A stretch of 64,000 bases of DNA, from positions 288,877,530-288,941,529 of the forward strand of contig OY992536.1 of assembly GCA_963921195.1 (NCBI GenBank), in the 5' to 3' direction. The DNA comes from Pegoplata infirma. Lineage: Eukaryota; Arthropoda; Insecta; Diptera; Anthomyiidae. The notes beneath the pieces are model-generated. The model had not been told where the DNA came from, ran no database searches, and was given only the letters and a program-made list of their open reading frames with translations. How positions within the stretch are numbered: position 1 is the first letter of the stretch; each line of letters starts with the position of its first letter. Position numbers and translations under genes: made by a program. This document shows, piece after piece, positions 45,961 through 56,384 of this stretch.

Positions 45961-47046
45961 TAAAAAAAAAAGTACAATGTTAACATTCCAAAGTTTTCAT
46001 AAATGCCCCTTTTTGCTTTCATCAAGAGATTTTAATAAAATATTTCCCTTTTAAATGCGCCAAAAAGTTCATATATTCAGTGGCACATTTAAGAGAAAAC
46101 TTTTTTATTTTTAATTAGCATTTGCCATTCTAAAAGTACAAATAATGCTATTTGCTAACAATTTCATAAAAATTATTAAAATGCTATCGCCAAAATGTGC
46201 CCGCTTAAATGCGTTCCCAGCTTTAATGTTTATCACTAGAGATGGACACTAGTCACTTGAATTACACGTAATCAAAAGTGGCCGTGATTCAATTTTTTTT
46301 GCTCGTGGGTGATAAGTGAGTGAGACATTTTTTTGCGTGAGTCAAAATTATTTCATTTTATTGTTTCAATTTTATTCAAATTTGTTTTAATTTTTTTCGT
46401 GGTTTAAATATTCAGCCTGAGACAAGCGTGAGTTACACGAGAGTCGGGGTTTGTTTACTCAAGTAAATAGTGAATAAGTGTGAGAAAAAAAAAAACGATT
46501 TAGTAAATTATGTTTTTTTTTGCGTGGGCGTGAGTTAACGTGAGTCAAAATTCACTCACATGTCACTATCCAGTTAGCACGCCAATGTTTTCATAGTGGT
46601 AATTTTTTTTCTTGGAAATCAATAAAAAAAAATATCAAAAAAACTTTAAAGTTCCATTTAGGGCATTTCTTAGCGCCATATTTTTATGCCTCTATCCCGA
46701 GTAAAAAAGATTATATAGGGTATCATATGGTCGGTATTGACCGACTATAACTTTCTTACTTGTTTTTTTTTTCTCATTTTATGTTTTTGGCGCTTTTTAC
46801 CCTTTTTATGTTCCACTTCTACCCTTTTTACCCTATTTTAATTGTTCTTTTCGTAGTGAAAAAGTACTTTTTCAAAATAAATTTTTCAATTTTGACTTTT
46901 TCTTCTTGGCGCCTTTTTACCATTTTTTTGTACATTTTTACCCCTTTTTACCCTTTTTTCCAAAATTTTGGCGCTTTTCTTCATTTTGGAAATGGCAACA
47001 CTGCTCGAAGACCCAAAATTTGTTGCACATTTTTTTAATAGTTATA

Positions 47047-47409
47047 CTTGTCCTAGGACTCCACTATTGATGTCAAATGAAAGTGGAGGATCTCCCTTAA
47101 TTTTCCAATTTTATGATTTTTATAGATCAGGAAAAAGCAGGTAAGTTACGTCCTTTTAAAAATGTATCATTCAATATCATTCAAAACTTTCAACAAAATA
47201 TTTTAATAAAGTTTTCAAATGACTTCATTCACATTCTTTTACCCTGATATGGCAAAATTGAGAAATGGAAAAATTAGGGGAGATCCTTCTCTTTTATTTG
47301 CCGTCAACAGTGTCATCCTAGGACAAGCACAAATATTTAAAATATATTTGATCTCTACTTTCACACGTATATCATCCGGTTCATGTTTAATATTGGCTGT
47401 TGGACGGTG
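47047..47409. mobile_element. Truncated copy of the CACCGTCCGACA element
   Basis: Shares TTGTCCTAGGACTCCACTAT, CAGGAAAAAGCAGGTAAGTT, TCATCCTAGGACAAG and the right end GGCTGTTGGACGGTG with 11161-12209. TAA follows the end (47410-47412). The left terminus is missing. Confidence 0.65.
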
Positions 47410-48254
47410 TAATACTATAAATAATGACCTCGAGCTAGAATAAACCTACTCAAAATATATTCTAAATAATTTATAAATTTTAAATAAAAGGCGAATTTTC
47501 TATTTTCTGGTTAGTTAAGTATGATATTTTTTGAATTTTATTTCCAGTTTAACTTTGTGTTGCTAAACCAAATAATGTAAATGATTTTCATACAATTTAA
47601 TGCAAATAAATTTAAATAGCAACTCCCACATATTTTATTACATTTTAATTTAAAACGTGTAACGAAATTTTAACCAAAAAGTAATGCGTTTATTAGGGAG
47701 GTAAAATTTTTCAAGCTAAAGCTAACTTTTGAAAATCGTATTAAAATTAAAATAAATCGCCCTGATGATGAATGGATGGCAACTTCTGAATGCGGTCGAC
47801 ATCAACGCTAAGCTTTGGTTTACACTAATTTTTATTCAGATTTCTTATTGTACAATACAAATTTTTATTTCTCAGAAATAACACAGTAAAAAAACTAAAA
47901 CCAGAATGGGATGAAACCAAAAGCTAATGAAATTTTACATTCTTCGTAACAAAACCCTTAAGGTATTTTTTTTTAGTTTAGTGCTAATTTTGTTTACACG
48001 TATTTGATGTTGGTGAACTTTTATCATAATTACTTAAAAACTGTAAAAGAGGCGTATACTTAATTTTGTAATTGCCTTTAAATAACAATTATACGCCACG
48101 GGGTGATACAAAATCGAAAAGTTATCTTTAAAAATAGTTTTCAAAAGTTTTACCCCTAATTTTTTTACATATATCACAGTGTGTGCTTATAAAATAAGTT
48201 ATATAAAAAAAATGAAAAATCTGTTACTATAAAGTTTTTATTTTTTTGACTTAC

Positions 48255-48455
48255 CTGTCCACCGAGATACAACATAAATGCAAAATGCTCGCTGTTGAAA
48301 AATAAACATCCAGACTATTGTAAACATTACACATGAACGGGCCGAACATCCATTTACCACCGGACAACTCCACTGAAGCATTAAATGTCATCGCACAAAG
48401 TGCAACCAACATATCAGCCATGGCCAATGACACCACGAAATAATTTGTTATTACG
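48255..48455 (-). CDS. Octbeta3R: Octbeta3R-like receptor, coding exon 2: TM2, ECL1, TM3
   Basis: A 201-nt exon bounded by TTTATGCAG|CG and GGACAG|GTAAGT. It completes the Arg codon begun in exon 1 and reads [19 protein letters not shown]. Visible class A landmarks are Asp2.50 in LAMAD (TM2), the ECL1 Trp in GGKWMFG, the TM3 cysteine in FMCNVY that pairs with ECL2, and the amine-binding Asp3.32 in [11 protein letters not shown], the residue that bonds the octopamine amino group in this family. The exon ends at ISVD plus AG, so the Arg codon of the DRY motif is split across the 20.7-kb intron 2. Phase agrees on both sides. The sequence is nearly invariant among insect beta octopamine receptors, so this exon alone would not separate paralogues. 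Confidence 0.95.
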
Positions 48456-49724
48456 CTGCATAAAAAAAAAATATATATAAAAATTCAGATTCTCACAAAC
48501 GACCAACACAGATGATAACAAGTTGCCACATAAAATGAGAAGGAAAAAAAGAAAATTGAAATTTTTTAAACAACATTCTTGGTTTATCAAAAACAAAGAA
48601 AAATGTCAGGAAGTTGTTGCATATAAAGAGAGATACAACATGTATAAACCTGCTTAAATAACAATTTTATTCAGCCATTTACACGGTATGTGTGTATGTG
48701 GATCAGAGTATGAGAAAAAAAGAGGACAACAAATGGCCACTAAAGATATAAAAAATTAACAAGAAAATAAACATCAACGTTAAAACAATCTAAAGAAAGC
48801 AAAAAAAAAAAAAATGTGTAAAAAATATAAAATGAAAATGTGTAAAAAGTAAAAACATGTTGGTAATGAAGTTGACACACTTGAGAAGAAATTAAATTTT
48901 ATGCTCTGTCTGTTCTTATTATTGTATTTTAACGATATTTTTCTTCTTTTTTTTTTTTTACAACCAACACTATGGCTAAGGACACCTGAATTTTATAGTA
49001 GTTACAGTGGAAAAACTTTAGAGTGGAAAATGATAAAAAATATGGGTCAGAAAAAATAGAACAAATAAAAAGTATCAAAAAATTCTAGAATTCTAGTTCG
49101 ATTGTTTGAATTTTTAAAAATACTCTTCAACATTTTATGACATTTTTTGACTTTCTTTGAAAGCGTTCACTGTTTTCTATTTATTGTATACAATTGCTTT
49201 GCTAAGTAGCTTTTATACTTCCTATTTCCCCTATACACACACCAGTAAACAGCTTTACTCCCTAAACAACCACCTGTTTAAAACATCTAATAAACGGAAA
49301 TAAGATATAATTTCCGGATCTTTAATAACGCTGTTATATTTGTATGTGTGTTTGTGTTTTTTATACCTTCAATTCAAGCATATTTATTTGTCTAACTAGT
49401 TATAATTTCTATTACTTTGTTCTTCTATTTCTTTTACTTCCTGTCTCCCTGATATTATTTTATTTCTTTCTTAACGTATTTGAGTTACACTTAAGTTTGT
49501 TCCTTTTTAAATTGTTTTCTTTTCCTGAAGTCTGTTGTGTAGGTTTTGCATTCAGTGTCTTTATTTAATAAAGTCGCTTTAACTACTCTGTACCAGATTG
49601 TGGTAAATACCCAGGATATATAATTTTATGTAGCCAACAATAGGGTATTAAAAGTTTGTGTTGATGTTTGTAACTACCAGAAATATTATTCCTAGACCCA
49701 ACTGAGTCATCATCGCACAGCCCA

Positions 49725-50110
49725 AACCATAAACATCCGATTTAAAATTACACATATAACATTTGATCCCGAAAATGGAGGATCCAAAAATATATGATTA
49801 TATCTTATTAGATTAAAGTTGATTTGATATAATTAGATATAATTAGATCCCAAAAAATGGAACAGTAAATATGATTTAATTTAATATTATATAAAATTAG
49901 ATCTAATAAGATCTAAAAATATATAATTATATCTTATATCTTATTAGATATAATATGATCTTCAATATCAAATCATATGAAATTTACAGTTCCATTTTTG
50001 GGATCTAATTATATCTAATTAAATCAAATTTGATCTAATAAGATATAAAAATATATATTTATATCCTCCATTTTTGGGATCAAATTATGGATCTATATAT
50101 ATGATTATAT
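49725..50110. repeat. GATATAATTAGATC inverted/tandem repeat
   Basis: Runs of ATATAATTAGATCCC, TCTTATTAGATATAAT and the inverse GGGATCTAATTATATCTAAT, with AAAATGGA/TCCATTTTTGGGATC punctuations, forming a loose palindrome. A similar ATCTGATCAGATATAATT block occurs at 61320-61520. Confidence 0.55.
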
Positions 50111-50139
50111 CAAAACTTTTTTTACTTGGGTAGTAATAT

Positions 50140-50640
50140 GGTGTTAAAGAGGTACTTTTGGTAATTTTAGTACTTCCTGAAACAATGATCCTCAAAACTT
50201 GAAATTTATAATATAAAACCCTAAAAAAAATAAATTTGTTAAAAGGTAGCTTTTACGAATTCAGAGTTTAAAATAGGGAACAATTTTTAGTTTAGTACTT
50301 TTTCTATCTTCTGAAATAATGGTTCTAGAAACTTGAAATTAGGATCATCCTCTAAAAAAGAAACAATCTGACAAAAGCACGTTTTAGAAAATTTCGATTT
50401 AAGAGGGTAAAAAGTGTACTAATTCTTATTATTTCGATCTCCTGAAATATTGGCCGTAAAAACAGAATATTTCCAATGTTTAAATAACAACAAAACATTC
50501 TGAAAAAAGGTGTTTGGGAATTTCTGATGCTAAGATGGTAAAAAGGAATAAAAATTTGTACTATGGTACTCTTTCAACTTCCTAAAATAATGGTTTTATA
50601 AACTTGAAATCTTAAATCTCCAGAAAATATTTTTTTTTTT
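50140..50640 (+). repeat. Satellite-like repeat (CCTGAAATAATGG family), locus 2
   Basis: About four units with TTCCTGAAACAATGATC, CTTCTGAAATAATGGTTC, TTGAAATT and AACATTCTGAAAAAAGG in the same order as at 39940-40620. Confidence 0.55.
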
Positions 50641-50796
50641 TTGAAAATTTTCAGCATTACCACAGAAAAACAATGCCTGCGAATTTTGTACTCTTGCCCA
50701 AAACATTAAATCATGATAATGTTTTGCGGAAGATTTGGATGTACTTGCCAAAGCAAAGTTTTTTTTAGAAAAAATAATGTTATATTACTTTGCTAT

Positions 50797-51034
50797 TCCA
50801 TGCAAACGAATATCATATGAGGACCCCATTAAGTTTATATATTATTGATCCATTTCTAAGCCACTGTAGCTATATACATCCGTTCATCTGTCTGTGGAAA
50901 GCAAGATTCAGTCCAAACCAAAAGAGCTGTACATTTGGTAAATGAGTTCAAAAATAAGTGCAAAAAAGTGTTTTTACATTTTGGAGAGTGTGAAAGATTC
51001 GGCACCGAAGAATTCCACACTCTCACTTGTTTTA
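50797..51034 (+). mobile_element. Decayed mini-me/DINE-1-like element
   Basis: ATGAGGACCCCATTAAGTTT, TATATTATTGATCCAT, a single GTCTGTG remnant of the microsatellite and the end ACATTTTGGAGAGTGTGAAA with GATTCGGCACCGAAGAATTC. Confidence 0.6.
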
Positions 51035-51132
51035 TGTACATTTGACAAGAAAATGGAACATTTTTATGTGAAAAGTTTAGACTTGTTGAAAAAGTAGTTT
51101 TGGTAAAAAAAAGGGGATATATCGTTGGCTTA

Positions 51133-51360
51133 GTCGGCAAACCTGTCAAGTCCATTTTTATAAACATTGAGATTTTAATATAGTGTGTATTGTGTAGCTC
51201 AAAATACTTCATTTGGGGAAAAAGTAATAAATACAAATTTAAATCAGATGAACTAAAGAAGAAAACTGCGTTTATAAACTTAAAAAAAGTCAACCTAAAA
51301 AAAGTTAGAAAGTTTTTTGTCCCTCCTAAAATTAAAAATGGACTTGACAGGTTTGCCGAC
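51133..51360. mobile_element. MITE with GTCGGCAAACCTGTC ends
   Basis: Ends GTCGGCAAACCTGTCAAGTC and exact inverse, arms continuing CATTTTTA. It directly abuts the CAAGGG MITE at 51364. Left flank TTA, right flank AAA. Confidence 0.7.
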
Positions 51361-51363
51361 AAA

Positions 51364-51941
51364 CAAGGGAAGTCTCCCTGGTGTCACCCTCCGATCTTCA
51401 TGAAATTTGGATATGTTGTTAAGAACGAAAATTAATTCGACACCAATTTTTTTTTAGCGGCCCAAACTCATTTTTAGGGGTGGTCGATTTGTATGGGGGG
51501 AAGTTTACCTTTTTCAGTCTTTTACGATTTACGCCTATTTAAACAAAATTAATATAGGCATGTGAGGTATCAGATTAAAGGTATTAAAAATACCTATCGC
51601 GTGGTGCTAACAACGGGCTAAAGAGGTTCATATTTTTCGACTTATTAACAAAAATGTCCTAAAATTTTGGTATTATACTCAATATGACGAAAAGTTGTGC
51701 ATGTTTGGACAAGTTCTTAGCACACGTAGATAGGTTTTCCAAAGACCTTTCATTTGGTATGTAACGTGACTAGGGTTCTTTGCATAATATAGGAGATAAA
51801 CGAAAAAACTGAAAAATGGCCTTGTCTTCCCCCCTCCTTTTTACCTCCTAAATATGAATTTGGGCCGCTAAAAAAAATACGTGTCCCTTTATTTTTTCTG
51901 CTCTACAAAATAAAACCAATTCCATAGGGAGACTTCCCTTG
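51364..51941. mobile_element. CAAGGG-family MITE, subfamily A, second copy
   Basis: Very similar to 5204-5803 over its whole length; ends CAAGGGAAGTCTCCCTGG and inverse, with a short deletion near the right end. TTA follows on the right (51942-51944); the left TTA is separated from it by the neighbouring MITE. Confidence 0.82.
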
Positions 51942-52169
51942 TTAGACGAAATCAAATAGTACGGGTAATGAAATGTAAGGAAACGACTTGGAATTTAACG
52001 AAATTTCACGACATTTAACTCAAAATTGTATGGTTTTTAATTAAAATTTATTGTCACACAATATTTTTTCCACTCAACTTTTTGGCTCAATATTTCTTTC
52101 GCACAAATTTTTTTTAACTGAAATTTGTTTTTATTCGAACTTCTTTTTGCGGTTAATATGTTTACAGTG

Positions 52170-52648
52170 TACACTCTTTACACTCTTCAACTACAGAAGG
52201 GTGTGTTTTCATTTGTCCTTCCGTGTGTAATGAATCGAAATATCGGTCGGATTATATGTATTATTGATACATGATCGGAGACACTCTAGCGATGGCCGTA
52301 TGTTCGTTCATCTGTCTGTGAAAAGCACTATGCAGTCCAAACTTAAAGAGCAAAACTACTAAAGTTTTGGCACGGATATGTCTTTGGTCATAAGCTGGTT
52401 ATGGTAAGAAATGGGAAAAATCTGACCTAGCGGAAAAAAAGTTCCCGCTTGAAGAACTAAACCAACCTCTAAAACACGCAATTTGTTTACAGTTTTGTTT
52501 TTGGATATCTTAATAAATCTTAATAAAGGTGTCCTCCAATGGCTTCTGTTGACCCTCCTCCCTTCCCCCCAAGAACCGCCACTGACCCATTTTTTTCTTA
52601 CATTTTGGAGGGTTTAGAAGATTTGACTCAGCCGAATTTAATTTGATT
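52170..52648 (+). mobile_element. mini-me/DINE-1-like element
   Basis: TGTCCTTCCGTGTGTAATG, CGAAATATCGGTCGG, TGTATTATTGATACATGATC, weak GTCTG microsatellite, GGCACGGATATGTCTTTGGT and the end ATTTTGGAGGGTTTAGAAG with GACTCAGCCGAATTTAA. Confidence 0.7.
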
Positions 52649-52804
52649 GAAAAGAATATCAAGGAAAAAAGTTTAAAGTTTTCAAAAATTTTAAGTGAAA
52701 AATTTTAAGTAAAAAAATTAAGTAAACATAAATTTAAGGCAAAAATGGGAGATAAAAAAAAAAATTGTAAAAAAATCGAGAAAAAATTTTATGAAAAATA
52801 AAAA

Positions 52805-53045
52805 AAATTTAATGACATAACGTCATTCCATTTCATTCCCTGCTTCATTCCATTTTATTCCCTATTCCATTGCATTTCATTCCCTGTTCCAATCCGTTTT
52901 ATTCCGTTTCATTCCCGGTTCCATTCCGCTTTCTGTTCTATTCGGGGAAAAGTTTTATGAACAAAAAATAATGACAAACATTCCTTCCATTTAGTTTCCT
53001 GTTCCATTCCATTGCGTTCCAATTTCTATTCCATTTCATATCAAG
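52805..53045. repeat. Degenerate CATTCC/ATTCC repeat
   Basis: Loose 5-10 bp units (CATTCCATTT, CATTCCCTGTTC, CATTCCGTTT) over about 240 bp. Shorter similar patches occur near 45330-45365 and 58740-58790, each close to AT-rich AAAATTT runs. Confidence 0.6.
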
Positions 53046-53091
53046 TGCCTAGCTTCTGTGGTTTAAGATTGTGCGATGACGAGTAAATACC

Positions 53092-53502
53092 AGGAACCTT
53101 CATGCACTTAAAACTATGTTTTAGGAGAGGCGCCCAAAATATGCACTAAAAGCTACGAAAATATGCACATAAAATTAATAAAAATTGTGCATTTTTACAC
53201 AAATTTTTTTACTGTGTTTTTGTGCATATGTTTGTAGTTTTAAGTGCATATTTTAAGATTTTTATTGCATATTTTCAAGGAAAAATACTTGTTTCACTCA
53301 AATGATTTCTTTTTCGTTTATAAGCTAACAAAGTAAGAATTTATAAAAAAAAAATATTTTGTGTAAATATTTTTTAAAATGCACGATTTTTATAATTTTT
53401 AGCGCATATTTATGTAGTTTTTAATGCACATTTCAAAATTCTTAGTGCATATTTTAGACGCTTAAGACATAGTTCTTCATTGCATGAAGGTCCTGTCCCT
53501 GG
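53092..53502. repeat. Inverted-repeat element with CAGGAACCTTCATGCA ends
   Basis: CAGGAACCTTCATGCAC and ACTATGTTTTA on the left mirror TGCATGAAGGTCCTGTCCCTG and AGACATAGTTCTTC on the right; interior of GTGCATATTTT motifs. Probably hAT-like by analogy with 53584-53985; only part of a duplication (GTAA) is visible. Confidence 0.55.
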
Positions 53503-53583
53503 TAACAATCAAGGAGAGAACTTTTATGCAAATGCATGTTTTTTCCTGTTAGTCTTAGAACATCACAAACAAAATATCATTAC

Positions 53584-53985
53584 TAGGGACGTGATTTTCA
53601 TGCAACTGTATGTTTTTTGTCGACAGTCTAAAAACGATATCGACCAATTATCTTTCCGAATCAACAAATTTGTGTTAAAATGACATCGATTGGTTTTTGC
53701 ATATTTTGGTGAAAATGCATATTTTGGTGAAAATGCATATTTTTGCATGTTTTGGTTCTAAATCTTTTGTGCATATTTCAAACTTTTAAGTACAAATTTT
53801 TGCATATTTTGGCAGAAATTAACAAAAACACAAATTGAAATTTATTTGGTTCAAAATCAATTTTATGTTTAAAAAATTTAATTTGAAATTTATTTTTAGG
53901 TTTTTAGTGCATATTTTGAACTTTTAAGCACATATTTTAAACGCGCATTTTATTTTTTTTTTAGTGCATGACAATCTCATCCCTA
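53584..53985. mobile_element. hAT-like MITE with TAGGGACG ends
   Basis: Ends TAGGGACGTGATTTTCATGC and the inverse of its variant; ATCATTAC duplicated exactly at 53576-53583 and 53986-53993. Interior of TTTTGCATATTTTGG repeats. Confidence 0.8.
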
Positions 53986-54657
53986 ATCATTACAAATCAA
54001 TGGATTTACTTTAAAATGACATACTGAAAATGCATATTTTTGCTTATTTTAAAAGTATTCTGCTATAAATGCATTTTTGTGGGTCATATTTTCTATAACA
54101 TTTTATTTTTGGCATATTTTTTTCATTTCTTTGTAAACATAAATATTAATAAAGGTAGTGTCCCTGGTAATTACTAATGAGTCAAATTTAAATGGTTTGT
54201 AAATTTAGACCCAATCGCTACATGTTTGAACTGGTTGTCTTTTCTTCGACAACCACTGGTGTAGAGTGTAGTGTATTATATGGTCGGTCTTGACCGAAAT
54301 AATTTTACAGTTTTCTTGGGTTTTTTTTCTTATTCTTGGGTAGTTTGTTTTTATATTTTTTAAACACAGAGAGAGAGAGAAAAACAACTGTAAAATATTA
54401 TTAGACATTTAAGTTTTATATAGTATTTATGTTTTGAAATCGTATCGTCTGTTCGTCTACCTTTCATTTAATGATGGTGGTACAAGTACGACGTAATTTG
54501 ACGACTTGAATGTTGCAATTTATTTAAATGGTGCTTTTTTAAATAAGGTCGGTCATAAGTAGCTTGATGAAGTTCGAAGGTTACTATTTACAGTTCAATG
54601 AGAATATTCTGTTATTTCTATTGTGTAGTTGTGTTTGTTTATGTGTGTGTGTGTCAT

Positions 54658-55286
54658 AGATGGGAATTTTTCATTACCATTGAAATTTAATTACCATTGG
54701 TTGATATCAATGGTAATGAAAAAAATTTCATTACCATTTAATGGTAATTAAATTTTTTTAATTGAAAAAATAATTACCAATTGTAATGAAATGCATCAAT
54801 TGTTGAAAAACACCAATTATAATTGGTTTCAAAACCATTTGTTTACACATTTTTGTCTTTTTGAAAAGTTATAAATTTAAACATCAAAGCATGTTTTTTT
54901 TTTAAATATGAATAAAGACAAAAATCTAAACGCAAATAAAAAACTTCAAATATTGTGTTATACAAAAGGCAAACGTGCGTTTGGTTCATAAAATGTGAAA
55001 AATTGAAATACAAAATAACAAAAAACAACAGATATTTTCAAATATTAACGATTTTGACAATATTGTGACGACTTTTACTAATGGTAATTATTTTTTTTAA
55101 TTGATGCCATACCAATGGTAATTATTTTTTTTTTAATTTTCATTAGTAATTAAATTGATTAGTAATTTAATTGGTGCAATTGATACAACCAATTGTAATG
55201 AAAAAAATTTCATTACAATTGACATCAATTAAATGGTAATTAAACCATCAATTAATTGGTCCCATTATTTAATTAGTCCCATCTAT
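54658..55286. mobile_element. Inverted-repeat element with ATAGATGGGA ends
   Basis: ATAGATGGGA and AATGGTAATTAAA-type motifs occur in both orientations (ATTACCATTGG, CCAATTGTAATGAAA), ending TCCCATCTAT. It lies in a GT-microsatellite, so the target duplication cannot be read. Confidence 0.6.
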
Positions 55287-55886
55287 GGTGTGTGTTTTTA
55301 TATCTTCATGAATGAAATGATAAATAATAAAGTTAAATAGGGGTTTATATTTATGTTTTTGGTTTTCTCTGTCTGTCTGTCGGTCTGTCTGTATGTCGGT
55401 CTGTCTGTATGTCTGTTTTTTTTGCCACAATAAATAGATATAGTAATTTTTAATGGGTCACTGTGGTATTAAATATGATTTCAATGACCTAAAGTTTTTG
55501 AAGAATTTTAATGAAATTACAGAATATGGAAATTATTTAAATAAATTTAAACTTTTGTTGATTGAGTTTAAATAGGTAAGAGTTGATATTTCTTGTAAAT
55601 TTATTTTAAAGTGGAAATTTATCAATTCAGCTAAATCATGAAATTTCTATTAAGTCTATCGCACTGGGCGTATGATTGTTATTTTGTTAAATAAATATAA
55701 ATCATACGCGTTGTGGGCCATTACAGCTAACTATTTAAATTTTAATTATGACTGGTATACCGTGCGTATGAGTGTTCATTCAGAAATTAATTGTACGTTA
55801 TGTAGTTCATTATTGATCGTTTTCATAATTTCACAATTCAAATTTGTCAGCAACATTTTCAGATGCAGTTCGTAACGGATCAATTA

Positions 55887-56370
55887 CACACAAAAAAAAC
55901 TTTGCAAAATTACTAGGACAAGTCTCGTAATCCCATTTTACCAATATTTGACAGTTTGCCTTGTTTTTTAACAAACAAATTTGGCTCGAAATTTACATTT
56001 TTTTTTTTTGTAATTTTACAATTGTTTTTTTTTGTAATTTTACAAATTTCCAAGATAATTTTACAAAAAATCTAGTAAATTCACGAGAATTCCTTGTAAT
56101 TTCAATTGCGCCAAAAAACTGTAAGTTTACAATTTTATTGGTAAAAAGCTTGTAAAATTACTAGGAATTCTCGTAAAATAGGAGGTAGCAAAAAATCTAG
56201 TAAAATTACGAAACATCCTTGTAAATTTTATGGTGTCAAAAAATTTGTAAATTTACAATTTTATTGGTATAAACCTTGTAAAATTACAAAATTATTGGTA
56301 AAAAGTTTGTAAAATTACAAGGAATTTTTGTCAAATAGGAAGTAGCAAACAGAAAAGGTTTTTTTGAGTG
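55887..56370. mobile_element. TA-flanked palindromic MITE (CACTC/CACAC family)
   Basis: Starts CACACAAAAAAAACTTTGC, ends GGTTTTTTTGAGTG; TA at 55885-55886 and 56371-56372. Interior TTGTAAAATTACAAG and AATTCTCGTAAAATAGGAGG as in 7931-8635 and 29202-29732. Confidence 0.77.
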
Positions 56371-56384
56371 TAAAATTCGTAGTT

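Larger units (their letters stand above)
27579..48254 (-). other. Receptor intron 2 (20.7 kb)
   Basis: GTAAGT donor at 48254, TTTACAG acceptor ending 27579. It splits the DRY Arg codon. Filled mostly by nested transposons and satellites listed separately. Nothing recognisable in 27640-27960, 33180-33780, 36960-37320, 40625-41130, 44300-44770 or 47420-48250 beyond AT-rich DNA and pieces of repeats. Confidence 0.9.

Noticed and set aside
46230..46580. Possible inverted-repeat element (GAGATGGACACTAGTCAC / GTGACATGTGAGTG)
   Set aside because: Ends do not match well and no target duplication was found; could be chance GTGAGT-rich DNA.
50856..51362. A 168-residue minus-strand ORF
   Set aside because: It spans a decayed DINE-like element and a MITE; no domain, composition typical of AT-rich noise.
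55368..55420. GTCTGTCTGTCGG run as a DINE-like element
   Set aside because: Only the microsatellite is present; the core and ends of the element are missing.
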